Assembly: GCF_002197845.1 (NCBI RefSeq)
Contig: NZ_NIDE01000012.1
Span: 1 to 45,563 of the forward strand
Reading direction: 5' to 3'
Origin: Fimbriiglobus ruber
Lineage (GTDB): Bacteria > Planctomycetota > Planctomycetia > Gemmatales > Gemmataceae
DNA length: 45,563 nucleotides
In this document: positions 32,959 through 42,642 of the stretch, piece by piece
How positions within the stretch are numbered: position 1 is the stretch's first letter
Layout of the letters: every line of letters starts with the position of its first letter
Program-made: the position numbers and the translations under genes
The notes under the pieces: generated by a model
Seen by the model: the letters and a program-made list of their open reading frames with translations, nothing else
Told to the model about the DNA's origin: nothing
Database searches by the model: none

Positions 32959-33131
32959 ACCCACCACCGAATCCCGGTATTAGCGGGTATCAGCTCCTTG
33001 AAATCTAATACCGGGATTCGGTGGTGGGTTTACCGGGATTCGGTGGTGGGTTTTGACGCGTGAATACCGGGATTCGGTGGTGGGTAATACCGGGATTCGG
33101 TGGTGGGTAATACCGGGATTCGGTGGTGGGT
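32959..33131. repeat. Iteron array of the replication origin
   Basis: A 21-bp unit (core ACCGGGATTCGGTGGTGGG, framed by T on each side) occurs once inverted at 32959-32979. Five direct copies lie at 33009-33029, 33031-33051, 33065-33085, 33088-33108 and 33111-33131. Start-to-start spacings are 22, 34, 23 and 23. Iterons directly upstream of a RepA-type gene are the classical binding sites of the initiator, so this is the likely replication origin. The copy number of units may be affected by the assembly break inside the last one. No exact DnaA box was found nearby. Confidence 0.9.
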
Positions 33132-33204
33132 TTGGCCACTTAAAATGTTTTGTACCAGCAGTTTATAGTTTCCCAACTCTTATAACTAATGTAAACAAAG
33201 AAGA

Positions 33205-33231
33205 ACAACAACCGCGGCCCCGTGTTGTTGT
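33205..33231. promoter_or_regulatory. Inverted repeat in the rep leader
   Basis: ACAACAAC and GTTGTTGT form an 8-bp inverted repeat with an 11-base GC-rich spacer, 33 bases before the rep ATG. It does not resemble the iterons. It may be an operator or an mRNA hairpin controlling rep. The same element lies in copy 1 at 83-109. Confidence 0.35.
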
Positions 33232-33263
33232 CTCTTGGATTATTATTTGAATGAAGTAAAAAC

Positions 33264-34877
33264 ATGACCCCGTTACCTACCTCCAAATGCGATGAATCGC
33301 CCGTCCAGGATACGACCTGGAAGGACGAAATGAACTTGTGCGAGTTACCCGTCAGCACGATCAGTGAGCGTGCTCCGGAAGGGTTGGCAACCCTCGATTT
33401 CTTTATCACTGAGGCGGACGGGGAAACGGTGCGCCGTGTGTCGATCATTCCTCCAAGCGACGATCAGCTTCAAAAATTAGTCCAGGTTGCTTATCCGGGC
33501 CTGATGCCAGAATCAGAAGTGTCGGCTCGTCCGAGTCGGCGACGGAAGAAAGAGCCCGATCCTCCGGTGGTATTGCCACCGAATGTCGAGAAGTTGTTAG
33601 CCAGTGTCCGGGGACTGCCGAACCCCATCGATGAGGACGTGCTGCTGGCGTTGATTCAACTGACGCGCAAAAACGGATTTGAAAACCGGCGGGTGAATTT
33701 CAGCCTCTACGAAGTCGTAAAATTACTCGGTTGGGATGATGGTTCAAAAAGTTATACGCGGGTTATTGTATCATTGCTGCGCTGGAAGGCCGTTCTGCTC
33801 ACCTACCACGAAAGTTGGCGGGATAACTCGGAGAGACGGTGGCTAAGCCGAACGTTCAACATGCTCGATGAGGTAAGCATTTACACCAGCCCGGGGCGAC
33901 GTAGCAAGGCCGACAGCAATGGTCAATCACAGCTTCCGTTCTCGTCCTTTGCCTGGAGCGAGGTGGTATTTAAGAGCTTCCAAGACGGCTACCTGAAGAA
34001 CCTCAATTTCCCGGTCTACAAGGCGCTTGGCAGTCGAATCGCCAAGCGGATGTATCGCTTCCTCGACAAGTGCTTTGGTCGGCTCAAAGGCCCTTCGGTG
34101 TCGTTCGATTTGCGTGATTTCGCGTGCGGTCATATTGGGCTGATCGGGGATTACGAACCGTGGAAGCTCAAGCAGGTGCTAGCTCCGGCCATCCGCGAGC
34201 TTGAGGAAACGGGAATCATTGCTCCTTTGTCGTCGGACCAGCGTTACGAAAAAACAGGTCGCGGAAAGTGGTCCATCGTGTTCCAGCCACCGCGGCCTTC
34301 CCGGGTGGTGATGGGCAAGACGATCCCAGTCACAGATTCGGTCACATCGCTGGTGGCTGCCCTGGAACAACATGGGGTGACGGGCAAAACGGCGGCAGTA
34401 TTGGCGGCGGAATTTCCGACTGAGCAGATTGAACTCCAACTCGACGTGCTGGAATGGTGGCAGTCCACGAATCGGAAACCGGTGATTAAAGACCCAGCGG
34501 CCTGGCTTACAAAAGCAGTGCGCGACAGTTACTCACCGCCTAAAGAATACGAACCGAAAGTCGAGCGATTACGGAAAGAACAAGTAGCCGAGGAGCAACG
34601 GCAAAAAGTGGAAGCGGCTAAGCGTCGGCGAGACGAAGCCGAACGAATGGCGGCTGCGGAGCGGGCGACCGCTGATGGGGCTAAACGAGCACACGTCGAG
34701 CGTTTTCTCGCCTCCCTCTCGCCGGCCGCCCGGGAGGCATTTGAACGTCAAGCGATCGCGGAGGCCCCGCCACTCTATCGGGAAAATATCCGACGTGGAA
34801 ATGGACCACTTGCGGAAACTAGTCGGCAGTTGGTGATCGAGGAAGCGGTGTTGCGGGCAAGCCCGATGACAAGCTGA
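33264..34877 (+). CDS. Replication initiator protein (RepA/RPA family), intact copy
   Basis: The 537-aa protein should bind the iterons just upstream and open the origin. Residues about 110-350 match the replication initiator A type (PF10134-like). ENRRVNFSLYEVVKLLGWDDGSKSYTRV is the first winged-helix part, and FKSFQDGYLKNLNFPVYKALGSRIAKRMYRFLDKCFG is the conserved core. The second winged-helix part follows at FDLRDFACGHIGL. The N-terminal 110 residues are Pro/charge-rich and may be flexible. Residues about 425-480 are a long charged helix (RLRKEQVAEEQRQKVEAAKRRRDEAERMAAAE), probably a coiled coil. The start ATG has only a weak ribosome site (GAAGTAAAAAC), fitting low expression. A terminator hairpin begins at its stop codon. 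Confidence 0.88.
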   Translation: MTPLPTSKCDESPVQDTTWKDEMNLCELPVSTISERAPEGLATLDFFITEADGETVRRVSIIPPSDDQLQKLVQVAYPGLMPESEVSARPSRRRKKEPDPPVVLPPNVEKLLASVRGLPNPIDEDVLLALIQLTRKNGFENRRVNFSLYEVVKLLGWDDGSKSYTRVIVSLLRWKAVLLTYHESWRDNSERRWLSRTFNMLDEVSIYTSPGRRSKADSNGQSQLPFSSFAWSEVVFKSFQDGYLKNLNFPVYKALGSRIAKRMYRFLDKCFGRLKGPSVSFDLRDFACGHIGLIGDYEPWKLKQVLAPAIRELEETGIIAPLSSDQRYEKTGRGKWSIVFQPPRPSRVVMGKTIPVTDSVTSLVAALEQHGVTGKTAAVLAAEFPTEQIELQLDVLEWWQSTNRKPVIKDPAAWLTKAVRDSYSPPKEYEPKVERLRKEQVAEEQRQKVEAAKRRRDEAERMAAAERATADGAKRAHVERFLASLSPAAREAFERQAIAEAPPLYRENIRRGNGPLAETSRQLVIEEAVLRASPMTS

Positions 34878-34922
34878 GCATCTAAATAGCTCCCGCCAAA
34901 GGCGGAAGTAGTGCTCATTTTT
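34875..34922 (+). terminator. Hairpin and T-run after rep, second copy
   Basis: Same element as 1752-1799: an outer TGAGCA/TGCTCA arm, an inner CCGCC/GGCGG hairpin and TTTTT. Confidence 0.55.
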
Positions 34923-35652
34923 CAGAACTTTCCTTGTACACCGAGGACTGGACGCGGAAGTGGGTGCGGGTCTCGAACCAATCGAACGTGAGATCGAGCA
35001 GCTCCTGCATCGTCTGGCATCGGTGGTTGCGGGTGACCCGTCCGGTCCGCCAGTGGATGCTCCCGGCCAGGTACCGCTTCTCGTTATTACCCGGCGTCTC
35101 GACGGCTGCCTGCTGGCCCTGCGTCATCCACTGGCACCCGATCTTCGGGTTCCGGTTCACGTCCACCTCGTCCAGAAACACCGCCGTCTCGTCCGCCGGT
35201 AGACCGTTGAGCAGCGCCCGGAGAACCCGCAGCTTCTTTTCTCGGTCGGGATCCTTCGGGCGAATGGAAGGCCGAGGCCGCCGCCACACCAGGTCGGCCT
35301 CTCGGAGCCACCGGCGGACGGTCTCCCGCCCGACCGACGTCCCGAAGTCCTCCCGCAGTACGATGGCGGCCGCCTCGCAGGTCCACCGGGAGCGGGCGAA
35401 CCCGAAGTGGGTGGGCGAGAGGGTCCGCACCCACCGGACGACCAGGAACGCCCAGATGTGGATGCCGGACCGCTTCCGACCCCGGGGCCGGCCGAACACG
35501 GCGTCCACCCCCTCCTTCTCGAACCGGGCCTTCCACCGGCGGATCGTGGCCCACGGCAAGTCGTCGGCCAGGAGCAAGAGGATGTGCGCCCGGAGTCGGA
35601 CATCGGGCTCGGGAGAACGGCGATAGTGGTCGAAAACGGCTTTGTTTTCCAC
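34915..35652 (-). pseudogene. IS630-family transposase with internal deletions, second copy
   Basis: Identical to 1792-2529. The first catalytic Asp (FLDEVD) is present; the second Asp and the Glu are lost by an in-frame internal deletion between HWRTGRV and TRNHRC. Confidence 0.75.
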
Positions 35653-35792
35653 AACTATCGGGCTTTTGAGTCCTCATGGGCAGTGCTTATTCCTGCCCGG
35701 AATGTCGGTAGTAATCGGATGTTCATACTTGGTGTCAGATGCTTGATTTGTGGGCGGGTTCGATAGCGTCACCGCCCCACCCCGCGATCAGA

Positions 35793-36023
35793 TCAGACGT
35801 GCGTCAAATCGGGCACATAGTAATCCAAGATGTCGCGGCCGGGTGACAGTGAGACTTTGCGTTCCTCCGTCGGCTCCCAGGAGTTAGATGAAGGGACAAC
35901 GTCCAAAACGCTTTGGGTACGAGGGTTGAAAAGAGCCGTCGCTTTATCGACCAAGGCCGAGAAGCCGATTGCCAGGAAATCGGAAAGCCCACAGTGGCTG
36001 GACGCGTACAGGATGGTTTTCAT
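35793..36023 (-). CDS. Small hypothetical protein, 76 aa, second copy
   Basis: Identical to 2670-2900, with the same GAGGG ribosome site before the ATG. Function unknown. Confidence 0.45.
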   Translation of the reverse strand: MKTILYASSHCGLSDFLAIGFSALVDKATALFNPRTQSVLDVVPSSNSWEPTEERKVSLSPGRDILDYYVPDLTHV

Positions 36024-36237
36024 CGGTGACCCTCAGTCGTTAGATAGTTATGACTTGTTTCGTTTGCCTTCACTATGGATGGTGACGACAGGGGAAAACG
36101 CTGACAGGAAAATGCGGGGAACAAAAGTGGTGAAAACTACGGTTCGAGCGAGTTTGCTTTTGAACCGACGACACAGAACCATTTGGCTTGCAACCAAAGA
36201 CAGATGGCCACGCTTTACAAACCTTTCCCTGCCGGCA

Positions 36238-36651
36238 TTACTTGGCAGGATCGACCCCGATCGTGGTGACCACCGTGGCCTCGGGATCGCGGGATACTGC
36301 CGATGGCTCCTCGGCCACCGCTACCCAGGCCACCCGATGAGCTAGGATCGCTTCGAAAAGTGGCCGCAGGTTTTTCCCGCAGATCGTCACCGTGCCGGTA
36401 GCAAAGAACAGCGTCACCCCTTCCGACCGGTTGAACGTGCAGCGCCCGAGCAGGCCGTAATCGAAACTATCGCTGTCGCCGCCGGTCAGTCGTAATTCGA
36501 GCATGAAGGCGATTTGCCGCGCTCCACGCAACTTGGCGTAGCAGGCATGCTCCTCGGGCGGTTCCTCGGCTTCCTTGGCGGGCGCGGCCGGCGCAGGCGA
36601 TGGCTTCTCGCCCCGGGCCTGACGGACCAGGTCACTGATGCTACCGTTCAT
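36238..36651 (-). CDS. Relaxase-coupled hypothetical protein, 137 aa, second copy
   Basis: Identical to 3115-3528. Starts at MNGSISDL with GGGAGG upstream and overlaps the relaxase stop by 11 bases. Confidence 0.7.
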   Translation of the reverse strand: MNGSISDLVRQARGEKPSPAPAAPAKEAEEPPEEHACYAKLRGARQIAFMLELRLTGGDSDSFDYGLLGRCTFNRSEGVTLFFATGTVTICGKNLRPLFEAILAHRVAWVAVAEEPSAVSRDPEATVVTTIGVDPAK

Positions 36652-39415
36652 AACTGACCTCCCGAGGAACGACGTGGGATTGTGCCGCGGTGAGCTGCTC
36701 CCGCACGTGGTCGAGCCCGAGCCGCGCGTAGACCTTGGCGTGGTAAGCCAACCGCCGCACCCGCTCAAGCATGCTGGCCCAGGCGGGCGTTGTCGCAGCG
36801 CGTGGATTCAGCAGCTCGGTAGCCGTGATGGGCTGGTCGGAACGGGCGACCGCCCGCCGCAAGGCGAACTTGTCGTCGGTGTAGATGGCCACCGCTCCGG
36901 GGCCGCCCTTGGCGCGCGACACCGACACGTAGAATTGCGACAGGTTTGAAGCTGGCAGGCTGGCGGCGGATTGCGCGAGGAATACCCGACCCTTGACCGT
37001 TCGGCCCTGGGAAGCGTGAGACGTCACGGTCCAGCCCGATGCCACGTGGCCAAATTCCTTGGGTACTACCCAGCCGTTATCGAGCCGCACATCGCCGCCG
37101 GGAGTGAAACCGGCGATCGTCGCCACCCTTCCGTTGCTAAGCCGCTTATGGTCGCGGGTGGTCCCGCCCAGGGTAAAGCGAATGCGGTCGCCGGCAGCAA
37201 CCGTCAGTTCTTGGGTACGGTAAAGCTGGAATTTCTCCGCCGCGGCCAGCGGCAGGGCTTTGACTTCTCCCGATACGGTTCGCACTTGCACGCCGCTTTC
37301 GCCGTGCGACACCACCGTGGCCCGGTCCCCCTTTCGCCATCCGCCTTTTACGTTCTGCACAAACTGAACGACATCCCCATCGCGGTACTGTGCCGCATCC
37401 TGTCGCTGGGCGGTGGTCAGATTGGTATTCTCCAACCGCAGCAAGCAGTGTTCGTTCGACCCGAGAAGGCCGCGGCTTTTCAATTCGGTCCGGATTGCTG
37501 TTCCCACCGCTTCCCCTTCGGCGTGGGTCGGGGCGATCGCCAGGGCCTCTTTGCTTTGCTGAAGCGTGTCAACGTAATCACGGGCTAGAAGCTGATACCG
37601 CTGCGCCGCGTCAGGCGTCTCGTTAATGGCTCCCATCGCATCGAGCCGGTCAAATCCTTCTTCACCGTGGCCGCCCGCCAGGGCGGCCACGGCGTCCCTC
37701 AGTTTGCCGGTCTGTCGCAAGATTTCGGTGAGGCCGGCGGGCTTGAGCCCGCCGCGTTCTTCGAGCAATCGCAGCGCCGTGCCCCGGGCCGGTGAGCGAT
37801 GTTGCGCCGAATCGCCAGAAAGGATCACCCTCGCCCCCTGCCGCTCGGCCAGGGCGAACAGGCGGGCCATGTCGCGGCTGCCGACCATCCCGGCCTCATC
37901 GACGATAAGCACCCCGCTGGCGAGTTGCTTCTGCTGCGCCTCGCTGGTGAGCAGCATGGCAATGGTTTCGGCGTGAAAGCCGTCGGCACGCAAAATGTCT
38001 CTGGCCCCGGTCGAGGGGGCGACGGCGAACACGCTCCGCCCTTGCGCTTCGATCGCATTCCGTAGCTCGCCCAGCGCCGTCGATTTCCCGACCCCGGCCA
38101 AGCCGCGCAGGATTTGCACACGGTCGAACGAACTGAGCAGCGCCGTGACCGCCCGTTTCTGCCCGCTGTTCAGATCGTCGCGGCGGAATGTCGGCTCGCC
38201 ATACCCGCCGAGCGGGTCGCACGCGCCGCGCCCGTCGCGGGTAAAGCGCAACATGGCCTGTTCCTCGGCCAGCACGTCCGCAGCGGTCGCCCGTAATCGG
38301 CCATCGGCTTTCGCGGTCAGCAGGCCCTGCCGGGGGAACTGCTCGCGCAGCGATTCCGGCGTGACCGCGCCGACGCCGAATTTCAAGGCGGAGGTGAGTA
38401 GGGTCTTGACCGGTACGGTGCTTTCCCGCTCGAAATGGTGATCCGCCGCATGGGCCAGGGCCTGCAAGGGCGTAGTCCCGAGCTGTGGCCCGCCAGGACC
38501 CCTTGCATGATTGAACGTCGTGGCGATGGCTTGGCGCTCATCGGGCGTGAGCTTAGCGAGCCAATTGTCCCGCAGCTCCCCGCTCGGGATGGGATCGCCT
38601 TTTGCACGCCGCGTCTTTGCACCTAACTGGCCCTTATCCGCGGCACTGGTAATGCCGCGTCGCTTCGCCTCAGCCTCGATCTCCGCCGTCCGCCGGCTCA
38701 TTTTGTCGATCACCGTTTGCGGCACACCTGCGATCTCCCAGCCGTTGGATCGCCGCTCGATGTGGTAGCCCAGGTCGTGGGCCAGCCGCGCCGCTAGCCG
38801 TGCCTCGAATGCCGCTTCGTAGTACGGCCGGTCGATATGCAGGGCGTGGGTGTCGATCGCCTGCCAGCGATGCTCACGCTCGATCCAGGCGGCGTTGTGG
38901 ACGTAGGCGTGGATATGGTCGTGCGGGTCGGGCGTGTTGTCGCCCAGGGCGCGGGTGGTGTCGTGGGTGAACAAGCTGGCGACCAGATTGCTTACCGGCT
39001 CGATTCCTTGCTGCCCGCCCCGGCGTAACCGCGTGGCGATCGCCTCAGCTTCGATCTCGGCGAGCGTTTCTTTCGCACTGGTCAGCATGGCTTCGCGGAT
39101 GCGTTCGTCGCCGGTCAAAGCCTGCAACACCGACACCGATTTCGGCGGAGAGAATACGAGATCCCAACCCGGTCGCCGCTGGTCGCCCTTGTCGCGGGCC
39201 GTCAATCGCTGCTGAGTGCCCGGCTGGCGGTTCTCCAGCAGCGCGAAGAAAGCCTCCTTGCTGACCTCGCCAGCGAGCCCCAGACGTTCGGCCCCTTGAC
39301 CGAACCAGATGCCTGGCTGCTCGCCGTCCCGGGCGTAATAATCCGTCCGGTCGAGGGCCTGGGTGTAATACTGCTTGGCCTGTGCGGCCGATGCCGATTG
39401 GTGGATACGGAGCAT
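36641..39415 (-). CDS. MobF-family relaxase-helicase, second copy
   Basis: Identical to 3518-6292: TrwC relaxase domain with HDHIHAYVH, then helicase with GLAGVGKS and LIVDEAGMVG. The alternative upstream ATG here is at 39457. Confidence 0.93.
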   Translation of the reverse strand: MLRIHQSASAAQAKQYYTQALDRTDYYARDGEQPGIWFGQGAERLGLAGEVSKEAFFALLENRQPGTQQRLTARDKGDQRRPGWDLVFSPPKSVSVLQALTGDERIREAMLTSAKETLAEIEAEAIATRLRRGGQQGIEPVSNLVASLFTHDTTRALGDNTPDPHDHIHAYVHNAAWIEREHRWQAIDTHALHIDRPYYEAAFEARLAARLAHDLGYHIERRSNGWEIAGVPQTVIDKMSRRTAEIEAEAKRRGITSAADKGQLGAKTRRAKGDPIPSGELRDNWLAKLTPDERQAIATTFNHARGPGGPQLGTTPLQALAHAADHHFERESTVPVKTLLTSALKFGVGAVTPESLREQFPRQGLLTAKADGRLRATAADVLAEEQAMLRFTRDGRGACDPLGGYGEPTFRRDDLNSGQKRAVTALLSSFDRVQILRGLAGVGKSTALGELRNAIEAQGRSVFAVAPSTGARDILRADGFHAETIAMLLTSEAQQKQLASGVLIVDEAGMVGSRDMARLFALAERQGARVILSGDSAQHRSPARGTALRLLEERGGLKPAGLTEILRQTGKLRDAVAALAGGHGEEGFDRLDAMGAINETPDAAQRYQLLARDYVDTLQQSKEALAIAPTHAEGEAVGTAIRTELKSRGLLGSNEHCLLRLENTNLTTAQRQDAAQYRDGDVVQFVQNVKGGWRKGDRATVVSHGESGVQVRTVSGEVKALPLAAAEKFQLYRTQELTVAAGDRIRFTLGGTTRDHKRLSNGRVATIAGFTPGGDVRLDNGWVVPKEFGHVASGWTVTSHASQGRTVKGRVFLAQSAASLPASNLSQFYVSVSRAKGGPGAVAIYTDDKFALRRAVARSDQPITATELLNPRAATTPAWASMLERVRRLAYHAKVYARLGLDHVREQLTAAQSHVVPREVSYER

Positions 39416-39521
39416 GGTCGATGGGTCGAGCTGGGTGTGGAATCCCGACCCTAGCATTTCGCCGGAACGACCTCAATCTTTTCGTGCGGTCGCCCCCTTT
39501 GTTTTTCCTTCAGGCGTGTCC

Positions 39522-39538
39522 CCTAAGCGTTGCTTAGG
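39522..39538. other. Hairpin upstream of the relaxase, second copy
   Basis: CCTAAGC-GTT-GCTTAGG, as at 6399-6415; possible oriT element, unproven. Confidence 0.3.
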
Positions 39539-39556
39539 CCGTAGGTCAGCCGACTC

Positions 39557-39574
39557 ACTTTCGCCGGCGAAAGT
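39557..39574. promoter_or_regulatory. Candidate parS palindrome 1, second copy
   Basis: Perfect ACTTTCGCCGGCGAAAGT, as at 6434-6451. Confidence 0.6.
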
Positions 39575-39621
39575 CCGCGTCGTTGGCGACCCCTACGGTC
39601 CACTCTGTGGGATCATTCCCA

Positions 39622-39651
39622 TTGACAGTCGGCGTCGTTATGACGGATAAT
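39622..39651 (+). promoter_or_regulatory. Promoter of the toxin-antitoxin pair, second copy
   Basis: TTGACA, 18-base spacer, GATAAT, as at 6499-6528. Confidence 0.55.
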
Positions 39652-39707
39652 ATAATTTCTGTGAAGGGTAGGGCTACGGCCTTTTCCCGCGATAGAGGAC
39701 AAGGGAC

Positions 39708-40037
39708 GTGACGACACTCAAACAGGTAGAACAGCTTATTACGCACCTCAGCCCCGCGGAGAAGATTCAGCTTTTGCAGCGGGTGGCGGAAGAAATCGCC
39801 CGCGATGACATCGGGATCGACTCCGACCCCCGCATCTGCGGCGGCGAGGCCCGGGTGCGTGACACGCGCATTCCGGTCTGGGTACTCGTCGAGGCTGCGC
39901 GGCAGGGACAAAAGGACGCCGACATTCTTCGGGCTTACCCGACCTTGTCGGCCGAGGGCTTGGCCCATGCCCAGGTCTACGCGCGCTCGCACGCCGATGA
40001 AATCGATCGCGACATCCAGGCCAATGAAGCGGCGTGA
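39708..40037 (+). CDS. DUF433-domain antitoxin, second copy
   Basis: Identical to 6585-6914; GTG start, DUF433 core DPRICGGEARVRDTRIPVWV. Confidence 0.85.
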   Translation: MTTLKQVEQLITHLSPAEKIQLLQRVAEEIARDDIGIDSDPRICGGEARVRDTRIPVWVLVEAARQGQKDADILRAYPTLSAEGLAHAQVYARSHADEIDRDIQANEAA

Positions 40038-40041
40038 CCTA

Positions 40042-40386
40042 ATGACCCGACTTTATGCGAACGAAAACTTTCCGTTCCCCGTGGTGGAAGCACTTCGCGC
40101 GCTGGGGCATGACGTGACCACCACCCAGGATGCCGGACGGGCCGGGCAGGCGATCCCCGACGATGAAGTGTTGCGGTACGCTGTTGGCGAGGACCGTGCC
40201 GTGCTAACGCTCAACCGCCGGCATTTTATCGCCCTGCACGATCCCGCGAATCCCACCCATGCCGGCATCGTGGTCTGTACGTTCGACGCCGATTTCGTCC
40301 GTCAGGCTGCACGCATTCACGAAGCGGTGACGCAGGCCGGCGACCTGGCCGGCAAGCTCATACGCATCAACCGCCCCGCCCACTAA
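40042..40386 (+). CDS. DUF5615 PIN-like toxin, second copy
   Basis: Identical to 6919-7263; begins YANENFP after the start and has the variant motif TLNRRHF. Partner of the antitoxin four bases upstream. Confidence 0.8.
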   Translation: MTRLYANENFPFPVVEALRALGHDVTTTQDAGRAGQAIPDDEVLRYAVGEDRAVLTLNRRHFIALHDPANPTHAGIVVCTFDADFVRQAARIHEAVTQAGDLAGKLIRINRPAH

Positions 40387-40453
40387 GGTTCCCTTCTTGC
40401 TGCCGCGCGGCGTCCCATCGGCCAATTTGTTCCCGGCAGGTTCGTCCTTCTCC

Positions 40454-40754
40454 GCCTGACTTTCGCCAGCGAAAGTCAGGCGAGTTCACAATGCTTGCCA
40501 TCGCCAGCGTTTTGCGCTAGGGTCGGCCCATGACCGCCCTGCCACCCACATATCCACCACAGGACTTTCGCCAGCGAAAGTCCGCCTTACCCATCCCATC
40601 ATCATGGTTACTTTCGCCGGCGAAAGTCCGCCGTGAGTCATTTCACTTTGCCTGGAGCGGGTTCACTCAGCCCGGCCCGAAGTCCGATGCTGGTAGCGTA
40701 AGCCGCCGGGCCGTTCGCCCGGTGCCAAAGGAGGGGACTTTCGCCGGCGAAAGT
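40454..40754. promoter_or_regulatory. Candidate parS cluster before parA, second copy
   Basis: Four 18-bp palindromes at 40459-40476, 40564-40581, 40610-40627 and 40737-40754. The first two are the CCAGC variant, the last two perfect. Same as 7331-7631. Confidence 0.65.
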
Positions 40755-40788
40755 TGCATTAGGAGGCATCAGCAGGAGGATTGGGCTT

Positions 40789-41595
40789 ATGGCTGTTAGA
40801 TACGCGGTGACGCTGCATAAAGGCGGCGTCGGGAAAACAACGACGAGTGTGAATCTGTCGGGCGTTCTCGCCGAGCGTGGCCATCGCGTGTTGATTATTG
40901 ATTGCGATTCCCAGGGCGACCTCTCGTCCGTTTTTCTCGACGCTCACGAGCAACTGCCCCACACCGTTGCCGACATCTTCGCCGATACCGGGATGCTGAC
41001 CGAAGACTTGATCCGGCCGACCGCTTTCCCCAACATTTTTGTCATCCCGGCTGATCGTCGCTTAGAGCAGTTTGAACAAACCCACAACTTCAAGCAGGAG
41101 GATTTAACCCGCTGCCTGACCGATGCGATTGCCGAGGTGGAACACCGCTTCGATTACGTGATCCTCGACACCGCTACTCGGCCGCACCTGACCGGCTACG
41201 CCGCGCTCGTCGCCTGTGACGTGGCGGTTATCCCTTTGGAAGCCGCTCGCTTTTCTTTCCGTTCGGTGCAGTCCATCCGCTCCTACGTCGAACTGGAGAA
41301 TGACGCCCGCTCTCTCAACCCGGCAATGGCGATCCGCTACTTCCTGTCGAAGAGCAAGAAAAACAAAGTGCATGACGCCTGCCGTGAAGCCCTGACCGAC
41401 ATTCTCGGTCCCCAGGCCCTGCTCAGGACCGAGATACCCGACAGCTCGGCGATCAACACCGCCTTGCATCTGCGCAAGCCGCTGGTCGTTCACTCGAAGA
41501 AATCGAAGCCGTCGGAAGCCTACCGCACCTTGATTAACGAACTTCAGGAGGTGACCCGTGGACAAGCTAACCACGCCAACCCGGCAGCAGCGTGA
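40789..41595 (+). CDS. parA: Partition ATPase ParA, second copy
   Basis: Identical to 7666-8472; Walker A KGGVGKTTTS, AGGAGG ribosome site. Confidence 0.95.
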   Translation: MAVRYAVTLHKGGVGKTTTSVNLSGVLAERGHRVLIIDCDSQGDLSSVFLDAHEQLPHTVADIFADTGMLTEDLIRPTAFPNIFVIPADRRLEQFEQTHNFKQEDLTRCLTDAIAEVEHRFDYVILDTATRPHLTGYAALVACDVAVIPLEAARFSFRSVQSIRSYVELENDARSLNPAMAIRYFLSKSKKNKVHDACREALTDILGPQALLRTEIPDSSAINTALHLRKPLVVHSKKSKPSEAYRTLINELQEVTRGQANHANPAAA

Positions 41596-42502
41596 AATTC
41601 GGGCCGAGCTGGGCCAGACCCTGGGTAACTTCCACCCCGGGCAGTTGCCCTATCCCGACGCCCGAGCCGCCGAGCCGCCGGCACGCCGGCGAAACCCGCG
41701 GGCGCTGATCGTCGCCGCCTCGCGGATTAAAACCGATCCCGGTCAGGTGCGGCAGAAAGAGCGTGACCCTTCGTCGGAACGCATCCAGGATTTGGCTAAG
41801 TCGATTACGGCGGTCGGCCTTCAGCAGCCGCCCGGGGTTCGCGAAACCGCCGATGGTATGTACGAGATCGTCTACGGCGAAGGCCGCTTCGTCGCCATGA
41901 CCGAGGTTCTCGGCTGGACCGAGATCGAGGTGATGCGGGTCGATGTCGAGGCAGAAAATTTAATCTGGCACCAGCTACACGAAAATATCCATCGTACCAA
42001 TCTCGATCCGCTCGATTTGGCCGCCGCTGTGCGGCAGGCCCAGGCCCAAGGGCACAGCTTGAGCCAGATCGCCGAGCGGATGAGCAAGTCGGAGACGTGG
42101 GTGCAAAAGGCGCTCACCGTATCCGAGCGGCTCAGCGAACCGGCATGGCAGACCCTCGCCGCCTCCGGCGAGCGGCAGGCGATGGATACCGTTTACGCTA
42201 TCGCCCAGGTGCCGCCCGAAGCCCAAGAGGAAATCGCCCGGGAAGTGGTCGAGAAGAAACTGACCCGGCGTGAAACCGAGGCGTTGGTCGAGACGGCGAA
42301 GAAGAAACGGACGGTCGCAGAGACGCCCAAACGTTCCGGCCGCAAGAAAAAAGGCAAGCCGTATGAGACGACGTTGAGGACGGCCGCGGGAGCCAGCGTG
42401 ACGGTGAAATTCCGCAAGGTGGAGGTGGAACCATCAGACGTGATAACGGCGCTGGAAGAGGCGCTGCAATCGTTGCGTCAGGGTATACGCTCGGCAGCCT
42501 GA
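41558..42502 (+). CDS. parB: Partition protein ParB, second copy
   Basis: Identical to 8435-9379; GTG start inside the parA end, box GEGRFVAM and helix-turn-helix SLSQIAERMSKSETWVQ. Confidence 0.93.
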   Translation: MDKLTTPTRQQREIRAELGQTLGNFHPGQLPYPDARAAEPPARRRNPRALIVAASRIKTDPGQVRQKERDPSSERIQDLAKSITAVGLQQPPGVRETADGMYEIVYGEGRFVAMTEVLGWTEIEVMRVDVEAENLIWHQLHENIHRTNLDPLDLAAAVRQAQAQGHSLSQIAERMSKSETWVQKALTVSERLSEPAWQTLAASGERQAMDTVYAIAQVPPEAQEEIAREVVEKKLTRRETEALVETAKKKRTVAETPKRSGRKKKGKPYETTLRTAAGASVTVKFRKVEVEPSDVITALEEALQSLRQGIRSAA

Positions 42503-42575
42503 CCTGGTCCGTCCCATGAGCGGGGTCAGCCCCATTCCAGACGCGAAAAGAGAAATGTACGCCGGCTGACTTTAA

Positions 42576-42603
42576 AGAGGCCGCCCAGATCTGGGCGGCC
42601 TCT
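42576..42603. terminator. Bidirectional terminator after parB, second copy
   Basis: Perfect 14-bp inverted repeat, as at 9453-9480. Confidence 0.7.
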
Positions 42604-42642
42604 TCGCTTTGGGAATAGATGTCGGCGGGGATGGTGAACCGT

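Noticed and set aside
33009-33131. CRISPR-like appearance of the short repeats
   Set aside because: The units are 21 bp with 1-13 bp between them, far too short for spacers, no cas genes are present, and the position before rep fits iterons.
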